Program-made: the position numbers and the translations under genes | Part shown: piece by piece, positions 7,701 to 15,258 of the stretch | How the letters are laid out: each line of letters begins with the position of its first letter | How positions within the stretch are numbered: position 1 is the first letter of the stretch | The notes under the pieces: generated by a model | The model's database searches: none | What the model was told of the DNA's origin: nothing | The model's input: only the letters and a program-made list of their open reading frames with translations | Source of the DNA: JAWKUK01 sp964402175 | GTDB taxonomy: Bacteria; Planctomycetota; UBA1135; GCA-002686595 | Assembly: GCA_964402175.1 (NCBI GenBank) | Contig: CAYOBN010000018.1 | Location: 11,004-75,003 of the forward strand | Direction: 5' to 3' | DNA: 64,000 nucleotides

Positions 7701-9401
7701 TCAGTGCCGATAGGCCCCAGGCGGGCGGCCGACCCCGCGCCGGTCCCACTGGCGCCAGAAGCCGTCCCGCTGCGACCACGGCCACGGGCGCTCTCCTGGC
7801 GCGAGGGGCAGGAAATAGGGCCGGTATGCCTCCGGCACGGCGGCCGCCAGGGCCGCGGAGGCAGCGCGCGCCTGCTCCTGGGCGAGCGTGTGCGCGGCGA
7901 CGGCGTCGGCGGAGGCACCGGCGGGCGGGGGCGCGCTCGCTTGGTACGCGAGGGTGTTCCCGAGCGTGAAGAGCACGATGTCCTGCTCGAGCGGCTCGCG
8001 CTCGGCGACGAGGCGCTCCGCGGCGCGGACCAAGAGCTCGGGCGAATCCAGTCGACGATGGAAGAGCCAGCGCCCGAGCGACTCCAGATTGCGGCCGGGC
8101 GCTTCGAACGCCAGCGGCAGGTGTGCGGGCCTCAGGACCAGAACGAAACCTGCCAGGAGCACCGAGCCGAGCGCCAGCGCTGCGCCGCGCGCGAGCGCTC
8201 GCGAGCGCGCCGCCCAAGCGGCGAACGCGATGCCGCCGAGCGCCCAAGCGGACGGATGGATCGCGAGCATGTAGCGGTAGCCCTGGGCCCATTTGCGGTC
8301 GCCATGGAACTCGCCGAACGAATAGGCGAGCGCCCAGACGACGGGTTGGATCACGAACACGAGCTCGGGCCCGACGGCGCGCTCTTGCCGCCAACGGTTT
8401 AACGCACGCCGCAGGCCATGGAGCCACGCTGCGAACGCCGCAGCGACCAACACATGGCCGATCACGCGGCCGCTACCGACGACGCCGAAGAGGTCGGGGA
8501 TCCAGGTCGAGCCGGGCAGGAACTCGACCCAGAGCTCGCGGAACGCGGCCAGCGCGCGGCTCAGATGGAACTGAACGTGCTGCTCGGCGCTGCGCCCGTA
8601 CAGGCCAAGGCCCGCCCATCCGTAGCGCAGGTTGTAGATCAACCAGGGGACGAGGCCGACCGCGAGGCCGAGGAGCCGCCAGAGAAAGACACGCGAGAGA
8701 CAGCGCCGCGGCGCGTGGACGAGCTCGACCGCGAACAGGACCGCGAGCCACAACGCGACGCCGTAGTGGTACCAGAGCGCGAGGCCCGCGGCGAGCCCGA
8801 GCCCAAAGGCCGAGCGAGCGCCGCGCGCGCCGAAGAAGACGTGCCGCGCCCATAACGCGAGCAGCACACACGCCTGCCCATTCGACTCGACGTGTGACGC
8901 CCAGGCCGCGGCGCCGACGATCCAATAACCCGGAGCTGCGAGCGTGGCGAAGAGCGCCGTGTAGCGCGCCGCGCGTCGTCCCGCAGCGCGGTCGACGAGC
9001 CACACGAGCGCCAAGACACCTGCGATGTCGAACAGGACGTTCGGCAAGCGCATCGCAAACGGCGACGATCCGAAGAGCCTGAAGCTCAGCGCCGCGAGGC
9101 CGATCGTGACGAGGGTGCCGCCCTGGAAATGACCCTGCTGATAATCGAGCCACGGGAGGAGCGGCCCGCGGAGCCACTCCTCCGCCGCCATCCCGCGGCG
9201 CCACTCCTCGAATCCGGGTAAACCCGGCGCCGTACCGGGAATGTGCACGGGCGAGAGCTCGAGCGGCGGCAGCGCGAGCAGGCACAGCTTCAGCGCCAGG
9301 ACCGCCACCGCACACGCGGCGAGGAGCGGTCCGAGCGGCGTGCGCTCTTCGGGCAGCGGAGGGGTCGATCGGGCACTCACGGGAAATCCAGGGTCGTTCA
9401 C
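7701..9401 (-). CDS. Multi-pass membrane glycosyltransferase (GT39/ArnT-like, GT-C)
   Basis: The GTG start at 9401 (MNDPGFPVSARS) has GAGGT 4 nt upstream; the frame extends further but would run across the divergent response-regulator gene. The 566-residue protein has about 10-12 hydrophobic segments. It follows the GT-C pattern: TM1 (LLAACAVAVLALKLCLLAL), then a first extracytoplasmic loop with PLLPWLDYQQGHFQGG and the helix leading to FGSSPFAMRLPNVLFD, which resembles the PMT/ArnT loop 'ALRLPSALFG'. A soluble C-terminal tail of about 150 residues follows. Such enzymes transfer sugars from polyprenyl-phosphate donors on the periplasmic face. Acceptor and sugar are unknown. It is not in an obvious operon. 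Confidence 0.8.
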   Translation of the reverse strand: MNDPGFPVSARSTPPLPEERTPLGPLLAACAVAVLALKLCLLALPPLELSPVHIPGTAPGLPGFEEWRRGMAAEEWLRGPLLPWLDYQQGHFQGGTLVTIGLAALSFRLFGSSPFAMRLPNVLFDIAGVLALVWLVDRAAGRRAARYTALFATLAAPGYWIVGAAAWASHVESNGQACVLLALWARHVFFGARGARSAFGLGLAAGLALWYHYGVALWLAVLFAVELVHAPRRCLSRVFLWRLLGLAVGLVPWLIYNLRYGWAGLGLYGRSAEQHVQFHLSRALAAFRELWVEFLPGSTWIPDLFGVVGSGRVIGHVLVAAAFAAWLHGLRRALNRWRQERAVGPELVFVIQPVVWALAYSFGEFHGDRKWAQGYRYMLAIHPSAWALGGIAFAAWAARSRALARGAALALGSVLLAGFVLVLRPAHLPLAFEAPGRNLESLGRWLFHRRLDSPELLVRAAERLVAEREPLEQDIVLFTLGNTLAYQASAPPPAGASADAVAAHTLAQEQARAASAALAAAVPEAYRPYFLPLAPGERPWPWSQRDGFWRQWDRRGVGRPPGAYRH

Positions 9402-9415
9402 GGTAACCTCGGGTG

Positions 9416-9808
9416 ATGCCCGCCAGCTCTCCCCTATCCGGCCGAAGTGTCCTCGTACTGGAGGACAACTTCGTCCTAGCCGAATCGATGCGGTTCGCCC
9501 TCGAGGAGCTGGGCTGCCGCGTCGTCGGGCCGGCGCCGACGGCAGCGCGCGCGCTGGAGCTCGTCGCCGAGGCCGCCCCCGACGCAGCGGTGCTGGACAT
9601 CGACCTGCAGGGCAAGAGCTCCGCGCCCGTCGCGGAGGTCCTCGTGACGCTCGGCGTACCGTTCCTGTTTCTGACGGGGTACGAGTCGGCGGCGCTGTTG
9701 CCGACGAAGTTCCAATCCTGGACACGGCTGTCGAAGCCCGTCGATCCCGAGGAGCTGGCGCGGGTCCTCGAGGACGAGGTCCGCCGGGCCAAGGGCAACC
9801 CGCAGTAG
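9416..9808 (+). CDS. Single-domain response regulator
   Basis: A 130-residue receiver domain with no output domain. The acidic pocket is VLVLEDNFVLAE (E16/D17); the phospho-acceptor is D61 in AAVLDIDL; the switch Thr is in FLFLTGYES; and the conserved Lys lies in LSKPVDPEEL. The domain resembles receivers that work with HWE-type histidine kinases. No kinase gene is nearby, so its partner is unknown. A GTG at 9413 immediately before the ATG could also start it. The divergent glycosyltransferase starts at 9401, so at most 14 bp separate the two start codons and each promoter must lie inside the other gene. Confidence 0.85.
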   Translation: MPASSPLSGRSVLVLEDNFVLAESMRFALEELGCRVVGPAPTAARALELVAEAAPDAAVLDIDLQGKSSAPVAEVLVTLGVPFLFLTGYESAALLPTKFQSWTRLSKPVDPEELARVLEDEVRRAKGNPQ

Positions 9809-9857
9809 GGGCTCAAGCCGAGGGACTGCGGGGCCCGATGGTTCACGGAGCGTCCCC

Positions 9858-10388
9858 ATGGCCCTCCGCACGCCGCACGCGCCCTCCCGCCGCCGGGCAG
9901 GCTTCACGATCCTCGAGCTGACGATCGTGCTGGCCGCCGTGGCCATCCTCTCGAGCTTCACCATCCCAGCATGGTTCGACCGGCCGGAGGTCACCCTCGA
10001 CAACGCCGCGCGCTTGCTCGCGCGGGACATGCGCGAGGTCCAGAATCGCGCCGCGCTGTACCAAGCGACGTTGCTGTTGCACTTCGACGAAGACGGCGGA
10101 GGCTACAGCGCGACGACGGAGGAGGGCACAGCGCTCGTTTCGCCGTACGGCGCGCACCCGTTTGTGCGCCGCTACGGCCGCGATGCGGTCTTTCGCGGCG
10201 TGAAGATCGCTTCGTGGGACCTCGGTGGGCTCGAGGCCGTCGAGTTCACGGACCGCGGTACGGCGCGCCAAGGGGCGCGTGTGGTCCTGACATACCGCGG
10301 AGAGCAGCGGATCCTGCGGATGCGCCCGTTCAGCGGCCTGATCGAGCTGGACGGGATGGCGAAGCCGTGGGTCGACGGCGGTGAGTGA
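9858..10388 (+). CDS. GspH/FimT-type pseudopilin
   Basis: The 176-residue protein has a type IV prepilin leader. After a basic stretch (SRRRAG) comes the cleavage/methylation motif G15|FTILEL, with Glu at mature position 5, and a hydrophobic helix, TIVLAAVAILSSFTIPAW. The body matches the GspH/FimT class: early DNAARLLARDMREVQNRAALYQ helix and beta-rich C-terminal half. Cleavage would need a PilD-type peptidase, which is not in this window. A GGAG lies 7 nt upstream of the ATG. The gene stands alone, without other secretion or pilus genes. Its TGA abuts the stop codon of the convergent rhodanese gene with no gap. Confidence 0.8.
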   Translation: MALRTPHAPSRRRAGFTILELTIVLAAVAILSSFTIPAWFDRPEVTLDNAARLLARDMREVQNRAALYQATLLLHFDEDGGGYSATTEEGTALVSPYGAHPFVRRYGRDAVFRGVKIASWDLGGLEAVEFTDRGTARQGARVVLTYRGEQRILRMRPFSGLIELDGMAKPWVDGGE

Positions 10389-10898
10389 TCACCAGGCCGC
10401 GAACCCGCCGCGCAGCGCGTGCACGTTCTGGAAGCCGTGCCCCAGGAAGTAGCTGGCGACGTCCAGCGAGCGGCCGCCGTCGGCGCAGGCGAAGACGATG
10501 CGACGGTCCTTCGGCAGCGTCATGTAGCGCTGCGAGTTGTCGTAGTCGAGCGGCTCTGCAGCGACCTCCGCGGCGAGCGGATGCGAAGCGCGCTCGTCGG
10601 GGAGACGCACGTCGATGAAGCTGAAGTCCTCGCCCGCGGCGCGCCAGCGCTTGATGTCCGCCGAGTCGACCTGACGCTCGCGGTCGAGGGTCTCCGCGCG
10701 CTGGATCGTCGCGATGACGTCCTTGATGTCGAGCAGGTTGTGGTCCTTTGCGACCTGCGCGAGGGTGTCGGTCGGCTGGAAACCACAGGCCGAGCAGCCG
10801 CCGATGTGGTACCGCTGGAAGAGGGCGCGCTGGGCGGACGGAGCGACCGCGAGGATCGCCTCCATCGTCATGTCGGGCGTGATCGTCGGCGTAGTCAT
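10389..10898 (-). CDS. DUF1858-rhodanese fusion protein
   Basis: Residues 1-65 form a small domain like DUF1858 (TMEAILAVAPSAQRALFQRY), with a CxxC pair in IGGCSACGF (C35, C38); in this family the pair is thought to bind metal or sense redox. Residues about 75-169 are a rhodanese domain (FSFIDVRLPDERASH) with the active-site loop CADGGRS, where C138 is the predicted persulfide-forming cysteine. The protein ends AAW right after the domain. It is cytoplasmic, with no signal peptide. A role in sulfur transfer or redox sensing is inferred from the domains. The stop codon abuts that of the upstream convergent pseudopilin gene. Confidence 0.8.
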   Translation of the reverse strand: MTTPTITPDMTMEAILAVAPSAQRALFQRYHIGGCSACGFQPTDTLAQVAKDHNLLDIKDVIATIQRAETLDRERQVDSADIKRWRAAGEDFSFIDVRLPDERASHPLAAEVAAEPLDYDNSQRYMTLPKDRRIVFACADGGRSLDVASYFLGHGFQNVHALRGGFAAW

Positions 10899-10992
10899 GG
10901 CTCGGTGGGGCCACTTTAGGCCCGCCCCGGCGCAGGCACAACCGCGGCGCCGCGACCGGTTCGAGACCGATATCTGGATCCGTTTGGCCGAC

Positions 10993-12183
10993 TCAGCGCA
11001 CGTCGAGCTTGGAGCGCAGGCCCGCCGCGCCGAAGGTCACGTCGTGGCCCGCGAGGAGCGCCCCCGAGAGGTCGTAGACGTGCACCCGCAGGTCGCCGGG
11101 CGGCACGGTCAGGACCATCTGGCTCGCCAGTGCGAGCGACTGCGCGCGCACCGCACGACCGCCCTGCTCGACGACCACGATGCGCGGCGCGTCGGCGACG
11201 TTCGACAGCTCGAGCTGCGCCGCGGGGCCGAGCGCGACCGCGACGGTGGGCGCAGCGTCGCGGGGGCCCGGGTCGGCGCGCGGTACGAAGCCGAAGCGGT
11301 CGGTCGTGAACGCGGCCACGGCCTGGGGGCGCGCTGAGAGGAAGTTCGGCCCGCGGCCCGCGAACGCGAGGCGGGCGAGCTCGACGGGGTGCCCCTCGAG
11401 CGGCGCACACTCGACACGCAGGCCCTCGGGCTGGCCACCCTCGACTTCGACGCGCAGCGCCGCGACGGGCTCCAACGTCAGTTCGACCGCAGCGCCCGTC
11501 GCGCTCGCCTTGGGAGCGACCCCGAACGCGGGCGCGCTGACGTAGGCGGTCGCGACCGCGGCGCAGGTGTAGGGTTCGTCGTGCAGGAGCGTGAAGGTGA
11601 AGCGCCCTTCGGCATCGATGCCCGCGGTGCTGGAGTGGCCCGTGCGCTCGCCGATCACCATCACGCGGACCTCGGCGGGCGCGACGCCGGGCGCGCGCTC
11701 GAGGCGCACGACCCCTTGCAGCACCTGGGCCGGCGCGGCTTCGAAGGTGAGCGGCGCCCGCGACGCGAGGTCCGGGCCGAACCGCACCGAGGCCGGTGAG
11801 GCGAGGAACGGGGGCAACCCGGGCCCGTGCAGCGGACCGACCCAGAGCGTCGTGGTGACCGACGATCGCAGCTCGAAGGAGCCGTCGGCGAGGGTCTCCG
11901 TGCGCGCTTGGAAGCGGCCCGTATCGGGCAGGGGACCGCCGAGGCCGTTCGGTCGCGGCAGCGCTCCGATGGGCAGTCCTGCGACGGGTGCACCGGTGCG
12001 GGTGACGACGCGGCCGCGCAGCACAAAACCCTCGGCCGTGCGCGGAGCTTCTTCCGGGACGCTGGCTGCCGGCTGGTCCGCCTGTGGGTCCGGCTGTGGA
12101 TCCGTGTGCCCGCGGGTGAACGCGCGCCACGTGGCGAAACCGGCGAGCGTCAGGACGATCAGTGCGGCGAGGGACCTCGACAT
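10993..12183 (-). CDS. Membrane-anchored protein with carboxypeptidase-regulatory-like domains
   Basis: The start at 12183 (MSRSLAALIVLTLAGFATW) gives a short N-terminal transmembrane or signal segment directly after the initiator; the longer frame upstream is Arg/Pro-rich noise. The linker contains a short DP/Q repeat (DPQPDPQADQP). The rest is a series of beta-sandwich segments such as FVLRGRVVTRTGAPVAGLPIG and GIDAEGRFTFTLLHDEPYTC, typical of carboxypeptidase-regulatory-like domains. The length is 396 residues. It has the same architecture as the product at 1621-3147. No catalytic motif is visible. It is divergent from proS, with 173 bp between the starts. The function is unknown and the location is probably periplasmic. 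Confidence 0.7.
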   Translation of the reverse strand: MSRSLAALIVLTLAGFATWRAFTRGHTDPQPDPQADQPAASVPEEAPRTAEGFVLRGRVVTRTGAPVAGLPIGALPRPNGLGGPLPDTGRFQARTETLADGSFELRSSVTTTLWVGPLHGPGLPPFLASPASVRFGPDLASRAPLTFEAAPAQVLQGVVRLERAPGVAPAEVRVMVIGERTGHSSTAGIDAEGRFTFTLLHDEPYTCAAVATAYVSAPAFGVAPKASATGAAVELTLEPVAALRVEVEGGQPEGLRVECAPLEGHPVELARLAFAGRGPNFLSARPQAVAAFTTDRFGFVPRADPGPRDAAPTVAVALGPAAQLELSNVADAPRIVVVEQGGRAVRAQSLALASQMVLTVPPGDLRVHVYDLSGALLAGHDVTFGAAGLRSKLDVR

Positions 12184-12356
12184 ACGCGCGCGAGGATGGG
12201 GCTTCGGGCCCGGGGACGCAAGCGCGGCGGGTCCGGGGGCCCGATCCGTCGGGTATCCTCTTCGCCCTCGCGCCGCGCGCGGGTCCGATTGGGCGGGTCC
12301 GCGGGCGCGGCGCACACTCGGCCGCAGAACGCGGCCCACGCAGGAGAGCTCGAACG

Positions 12357-13829
12357 ATGTCAGAGGCGAAGATCACACCGCGCGCGACGGACTACGCGCA
12401 GTGGTACCAGGACGTCATCCAGCAGGCGGACCTCGCGGAGGCCGCGGGCGTCGTGAAGGGCTGCATGGTGATCAAGCCGCACGGCTACGCCATCTGGGAG
12501 AAGATCCAAGCCGAGCTCGACCGGCGCTTCAAGGCTACGGGGCACAAGAACGCGTGTTTCCCGCTGCTGATCCCGATGAGCTTCATCCAGCGTGAGGCGC
12601 AGCACGTCGAAGGCTTCTCGCCCGAGCTCGCGGTGGTCACACACGCGGGCGGCAAGGAGCTCGAAGAGCCCTACGTGATCCGCCCGACGTCGGAGACGAT
12701 CATCGGCCACTTCTTCTCGAAGTGGATCGACTCGCACCGCGACCTGCCGATGCTGATCAACCAGTGGGCGAACGTGATGCGCTGGGAGCTGCGCACGCGC
12801 ATCTTCCTGCGCACGGGTGAGTTCCTCTGGCAAGAGGGCCACACCGCGCACGCGACGCACGAAGAAGCGCAGGAAGAGGTGCAGCGGATGCTGGACATCT
12901 ACCGCGAGGTCTTGCACGACGTGCTGGCCGTACCGGTGATCCAGGGCATCAAGACCGCGAACGAGCGCTTCGCCGGCGCGGTCGAGACGCGCTGCATCGA
13001 AGCGATGATGCAGGACGGTAAAGCGCTGCAGGCGGGCACCAGCCACGACCTGGGTCAGAACTTCGGCAAAGCGTTCAACGTCACGTTCCAGACGACGTCG
13101 GGCGAGCGCGAGTACGTTTGGCAGACCTCTTGGGGCGTTTCGACCCGCCTGATCGGCGCGGTCATCATGGCGCACTCCGATGACGATGGCCTCGTCCTGC
13201 CGCCGAAGCTCGCGCCGATCCACGTGGTCATCGTGCCGATCTACCGCAAGGACGAAGAGAAGACCGCGGTCGTCGAAGCAGCGCAGCGCCTCGCAGCGAG
13301 CCTGCGTGACGACGGCCTGACCGTCGAGGTCGACGCGCGCGAAGGACTGAAGCCCGGCGCGAAGTACTACGAGTGGGAGCGCAAGGGCGTCCCGATGCGC
13401 CTCGAGCTCGGCCCGCGCGATCTCGAGAGCCGCTCGGTCGTCTGCAAGATGCGCCTCTCCGAGACGGACGCCAACGGCAAACCGGTCAAGGAGACGCTCA
13501 CTTGGGACAACCTGGGTGTGGCCATCGGTGAGCGGCTCGATCGCTTCCAGAAGATGCTGTTCGAGCGCGCGCTCGCGTTCCGCGAGGCGCGCACCAAAGA
13601 GGTCGACACGTGGGCCGAGTTCGTCGAGGCGTTCCGCGAGGGAGAGTCCTCGTTCGTCTACGCGCACTGGGACGGCACGACCGAGACCGAGTTGGCGATC
13701 AAGGAAGAGACGAAAGCGACGATCCGCTGCTTGCCGCTCGCTGGGCAGGGCCCCGCGCCGAGCCCTGGCAAGTGCGTTAAGACGGGCCGTCCGAGCGAGC
13801 GGCGCGTCCTCTTCGCGAAGAACTACTGA
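12357..13829 (+). CDS. proS: Prolyl-tRNA synthetase, archaeal/eukaryal (type 3) form
   Basis: ProRS charges tRNA-Pro. The 490-residue protein starts at ATG 12357 with AGGAG about 10 nt upstream; the longer frame starting at 12162 is not supported by homology. Class II motifs are clear: motif 1 around CFPLLIP, the YVIRPTSET and HFFSKWI segment, motif 2 RWELRTRIFLRTGEFLWQEGHTAHAT, and motif 3 GAVIMAHSDDDGLVLPP. The anticodon-binding domain follows. A C-terminal domain then ends FAKNY, the terminal-Tyr hallmark of the type 3 enzyme; it lacks the inserted editing domain of the E. coli type. In the zinc region two cysteines remain (TIRC, GKCVKTG). The gene overlaps the convergent MOSC gene by 7 bp. 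Confidence 0.95.
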   Translation: MSEAKITPRATDYAQWYQDVIQQADLAEAAGVVKGCMVIKPHGYAIWEKIQAELDRRFKATGHKNACFPLLIPMSFIQREAQHVEGFSPELAVVTHAGGKELEEPYVIRPTSETIIGHFFSKWIDSHRDLPMLINQWANVMRWELRTRIFLRTGEFLWQEGHTAHATHEEAQEEVQRMLDIYREVLHDVLAVPVIQGIKTANERFAGAVETRCIEAMMQDGKALQAGTSHDLGQNFGKAFNVTFQTTSGEREYVWQTSWGVSTRLIGAVIMAHSDDDGLVLPPKLAPIHVVIVPIYRKDEEKTAVVEAAQRLAASLRDDGLTVEVDAREGLKPGAKYYEWERKGVPMRLELGPRDLESRSVVCKMRLSETDANGKPVKETLTWDNLGVAIGERLDRFQKMLFERALAFREARTKEVDTWAEFVEAFREGESSFVYAHWDGTTETELAIKEETKATIRCLPLAGQGPAPSPGKCVKTGRPSERRVLFAKNY

Positions 13830-14368
13830 GCGATCGGGTGCGGCGGGCGCACGACCGTCAGGAGTGCGCCCGTCTGCAACACTCCGCCCGCGACCACGGA
13901 ACAGAGCACGCCGCGCCCGCGGAGGCCGCGGCGATTCGCGCGCGCGATGCGCTGTGCGGCGGTCTTGCCGAAGCGCTCATGGAACGTGCGGCACGGGCGA
14001 TGGATCGCCGGGCTGACCTCCAGCACCACTCCGTCGCACACGAGGCGTGTGCCGACGGGCAGGTTCGCTTCGGAGAGGTCCAAGTCGACGTGCAGGTTGT
14101 CGCCCGTGTGCCCCGCGTGGGTCACGTCGCGCGCGACGGAGCGAGACACGTTGGCGTTGATGAGCGCCAGCTCGGTGCCGGGCGTGCGCTCCGCGTCGTG
14201 CCGCCAGCGGTCCCCCACCGCGCCGAACCCCGGTTCGACGATCAGCTCCGGTACGACGGTGCGCTCGCCCCGCGCGGGGCGTACGACGCAAAGCTCGATG
14301 CGGCCTGCATCCCGGGGTGAGCGCGGCAACAGCGTCCACCACAGGTCGTGGCGAAAGGAGAGGTCCAT
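13823..14368 (-). CDS. MOSC domain-containing protein
   Basis: The ATG at 14368 overlaps the TGA of the upstream RIC gene by one base (TGATG), indicating translational coupling. The 181-residue product contains a MOSC domain: GDRWRHDAER, LINANVSRSVARDVTHAGHTGDNLHVDLDLS, LPVGTRLVCDGVVLEVS, and the conserved cysteine in HRPCRTFHERFG, which in this superfamily is proposed to carry sulfur for the molybdenum cofactor or related chemistry. Single-domain MOSC proteins have mostly unknown substrates. Here its pairing with an iron-sulfur/NO repair protein suggests a role in repairing or detoxifying sulfur or metal centres. It would be transcribed from the sigma-54-type promoter at 15083-15099. The 3' end overlaps proS by 7 bp. 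Confidence 0.85.
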   Translation of the reverse strand: MDLSFRHDLWWTLLPRSPRDAGRIELCVVRPARGERTVVPELIVEPGFGAVGDRWRHDAERTPGTELALINANVSRSVARDVTHAGHTGDNLHVDLDLSEANLPVGTRLVCDGVVLEVSPAIHRPCRTFHERFGKTAAQRIARANRRGLRGRGVLCSVVAGGVLQTGALLTVVRPPHPIAQ

Positions 14369-15045
14369 CAGGTGCGGAGCGCGCGGGGAAAGAGCACGTT
14401 GTTCTCGAGGTGGATGTGCTCCATCAACATACGCTCCAGCTCGCCGAGGCCCATGTAGAGCGCGCGCCATGTGCTGCACGCGTCGGGCGGTGCCTCGTAG
14501 TCGTGGGCGAGCTGGCGCAAGCGCGCGAGGTTCTGGCCGTGGTCGCGGTGTTCGTCCTCCATGACCGAGATCGGCATCGCCGTCTGACGCCCACGGCCGC
14601 CGAGGATCATCGGGAACAGCACGTGCTCTTCTTTCAGCATGTGGTCCTCGAGGGCGTCGCGCATCTCCTCCAAGTGCGCCGCCAGGCCGTGCGGGCAGTC
14701 CGCTTTGTCGGCGTGCACCCGCTCGACGCGCCGCGCCATCTCGACGAGGCGCGGGACCTCTTCGCGGTGGTCGGCGTGGTAGCGCTCGAGGATGTGTTGG
14801 ACGAGCTCAGGCAGCGGCTGCTGATCGGGGCGCGGGCCGGCCGCCGCGCTGTCGGCCGCGTGCGCGAGCTCGTCGAGGAGCGCCTGCGGATCGAGCCCGG
14901 CTTTCGCGCATGCATCCCGCAGGGAGACACGCCCGTGGCAGCAGAAATCGAGCCCGTGGCGGTGGAAGACGCGGGACGCGGCGGGGTGCTCGACCGCGAG
15001 GTCGGCGAGGAGACGGTCGCAGTGCAAGGTCGTGGAGGGGGTCAT
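14368..15045 (-). CDS. ric: Iron-sulfur cluster repair di-iron protein (YtfE/ScdA/RIC; NorA-like)
   Basis: The 225-residue protein aligns along its whole length with E. coli YtfE. An N-terminal ScdA-type segment contains VFHRHGLDFCCHG, and a hemerythrin-like four-helix domain follows. By comparison with YtfE the di-iron ligands are H90 (ERYH), H111 (VERVHADK), H135 and E139 (EDHMLKEE), H166 (EDEH), H210 and E214 (MEHIHLE). The C terminus ENNVLFPRAL is also conserved. YtfE/RIC proteins repair nitrosylated or oxidised iron-sulfur clusters, and the homologous NorA of Ralstonia eutropha lowers NO under control of NorR. The gene is first in a two-gene operon with the MOSC gene. A consensus-like sigma-54 promoter ends about 38 bp upstream of the ATG. 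Confidence 0.93.
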   Translation of the reverse strand: MTPSTTLHCDRLLADLAVEHPAASRVFHRHGLDFCCHGRVSLRDACAKAGLDPQALLDELAHAADSAAAGPRPDQQPLPELVQHILERYHADHREEVPRLVEMARRVERVHADKADCPHGLAAHLEEMRDALEDHMLKEEHVLFPMILGGRGRQTAMPISVMEDEHRDHGQNLARLRQLAHDYEAPPDACSTWRALYMGLGELERMLMEHIHLENNVLFPRALRT

Positions 15046-15082
15046 GGCGTAGGCTCTCGCGGGGACTCGGGGGCTGGACCTA

Positions 15083-15099
15083 GTGCAAGGCGCGTGCCA
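15083..15099 (-). promoter_or_regulatory. Sigma-54 (RpoN) promoter of the ric-MOSC operon
   Basis: Read on the minus strand the sequence is TGGCAC-GCGCC-TTGCAC, matching the consensus TGGCAC-N5-TTGCW in every element. The -24 GG falls at 15097-15098 and the -12 GC at 15085-15086. Transcription would start near 15073, about 28 nt before the ric start codon at 15045. Position, orientation and spacing all fit. Confidence 0.8.
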
Positions 15100-15129
15100 C
15101 GCGCTCCAGAGGCACGGAGCGGGGCCGGT

Positions 15130-15142
15130 GGTCGATTCGACC
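15130..15142. promoter_or_regulatory. Putative NorR binding site (GGT-N7-ACC palindrome)
   Basis: GGTCGATTCGACC is a perfect 13-bp palindrome of the form GGT-N7-ACC, the core reported for NorR enhancer sites. It is centred about 38 bp upstream of the -24 element of the ric promoter. A weaker GGT-N7-ACA lies 25 bp further at 15155-15167, and a GGT-N7-ACG at 15210. The first site is the convincing one. Confidence 0.6.
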
Positions 15143-15258
15143 GCGTGTTCCCGCGGTCGCCGTGACACTTCCGTGTCGCTTTCCGCCCAGCGGCGTACCC
15201 TGGGGCCTGGGTGAGGCGGACGGTCTGCTCCACCCCGAGTCTCCACTAGCTTCCCTCC

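Noticed and set aside
12162..12356. 65 extra N-terminal residues in the proS frame
   Set aside because: The stretch is Arg/Gly/Pro-rich and absent from ProRS families, and a Shine-Dalgarno sequence precedes ATG 12357.
15201..15230. A further GGT-N7-AC match (15210) upstream of ric
   Set aside because: It is not palindromic, and a two-dinucleotide core is expected about once in 256 bp by chance, so I do not count it as a third NorR site.
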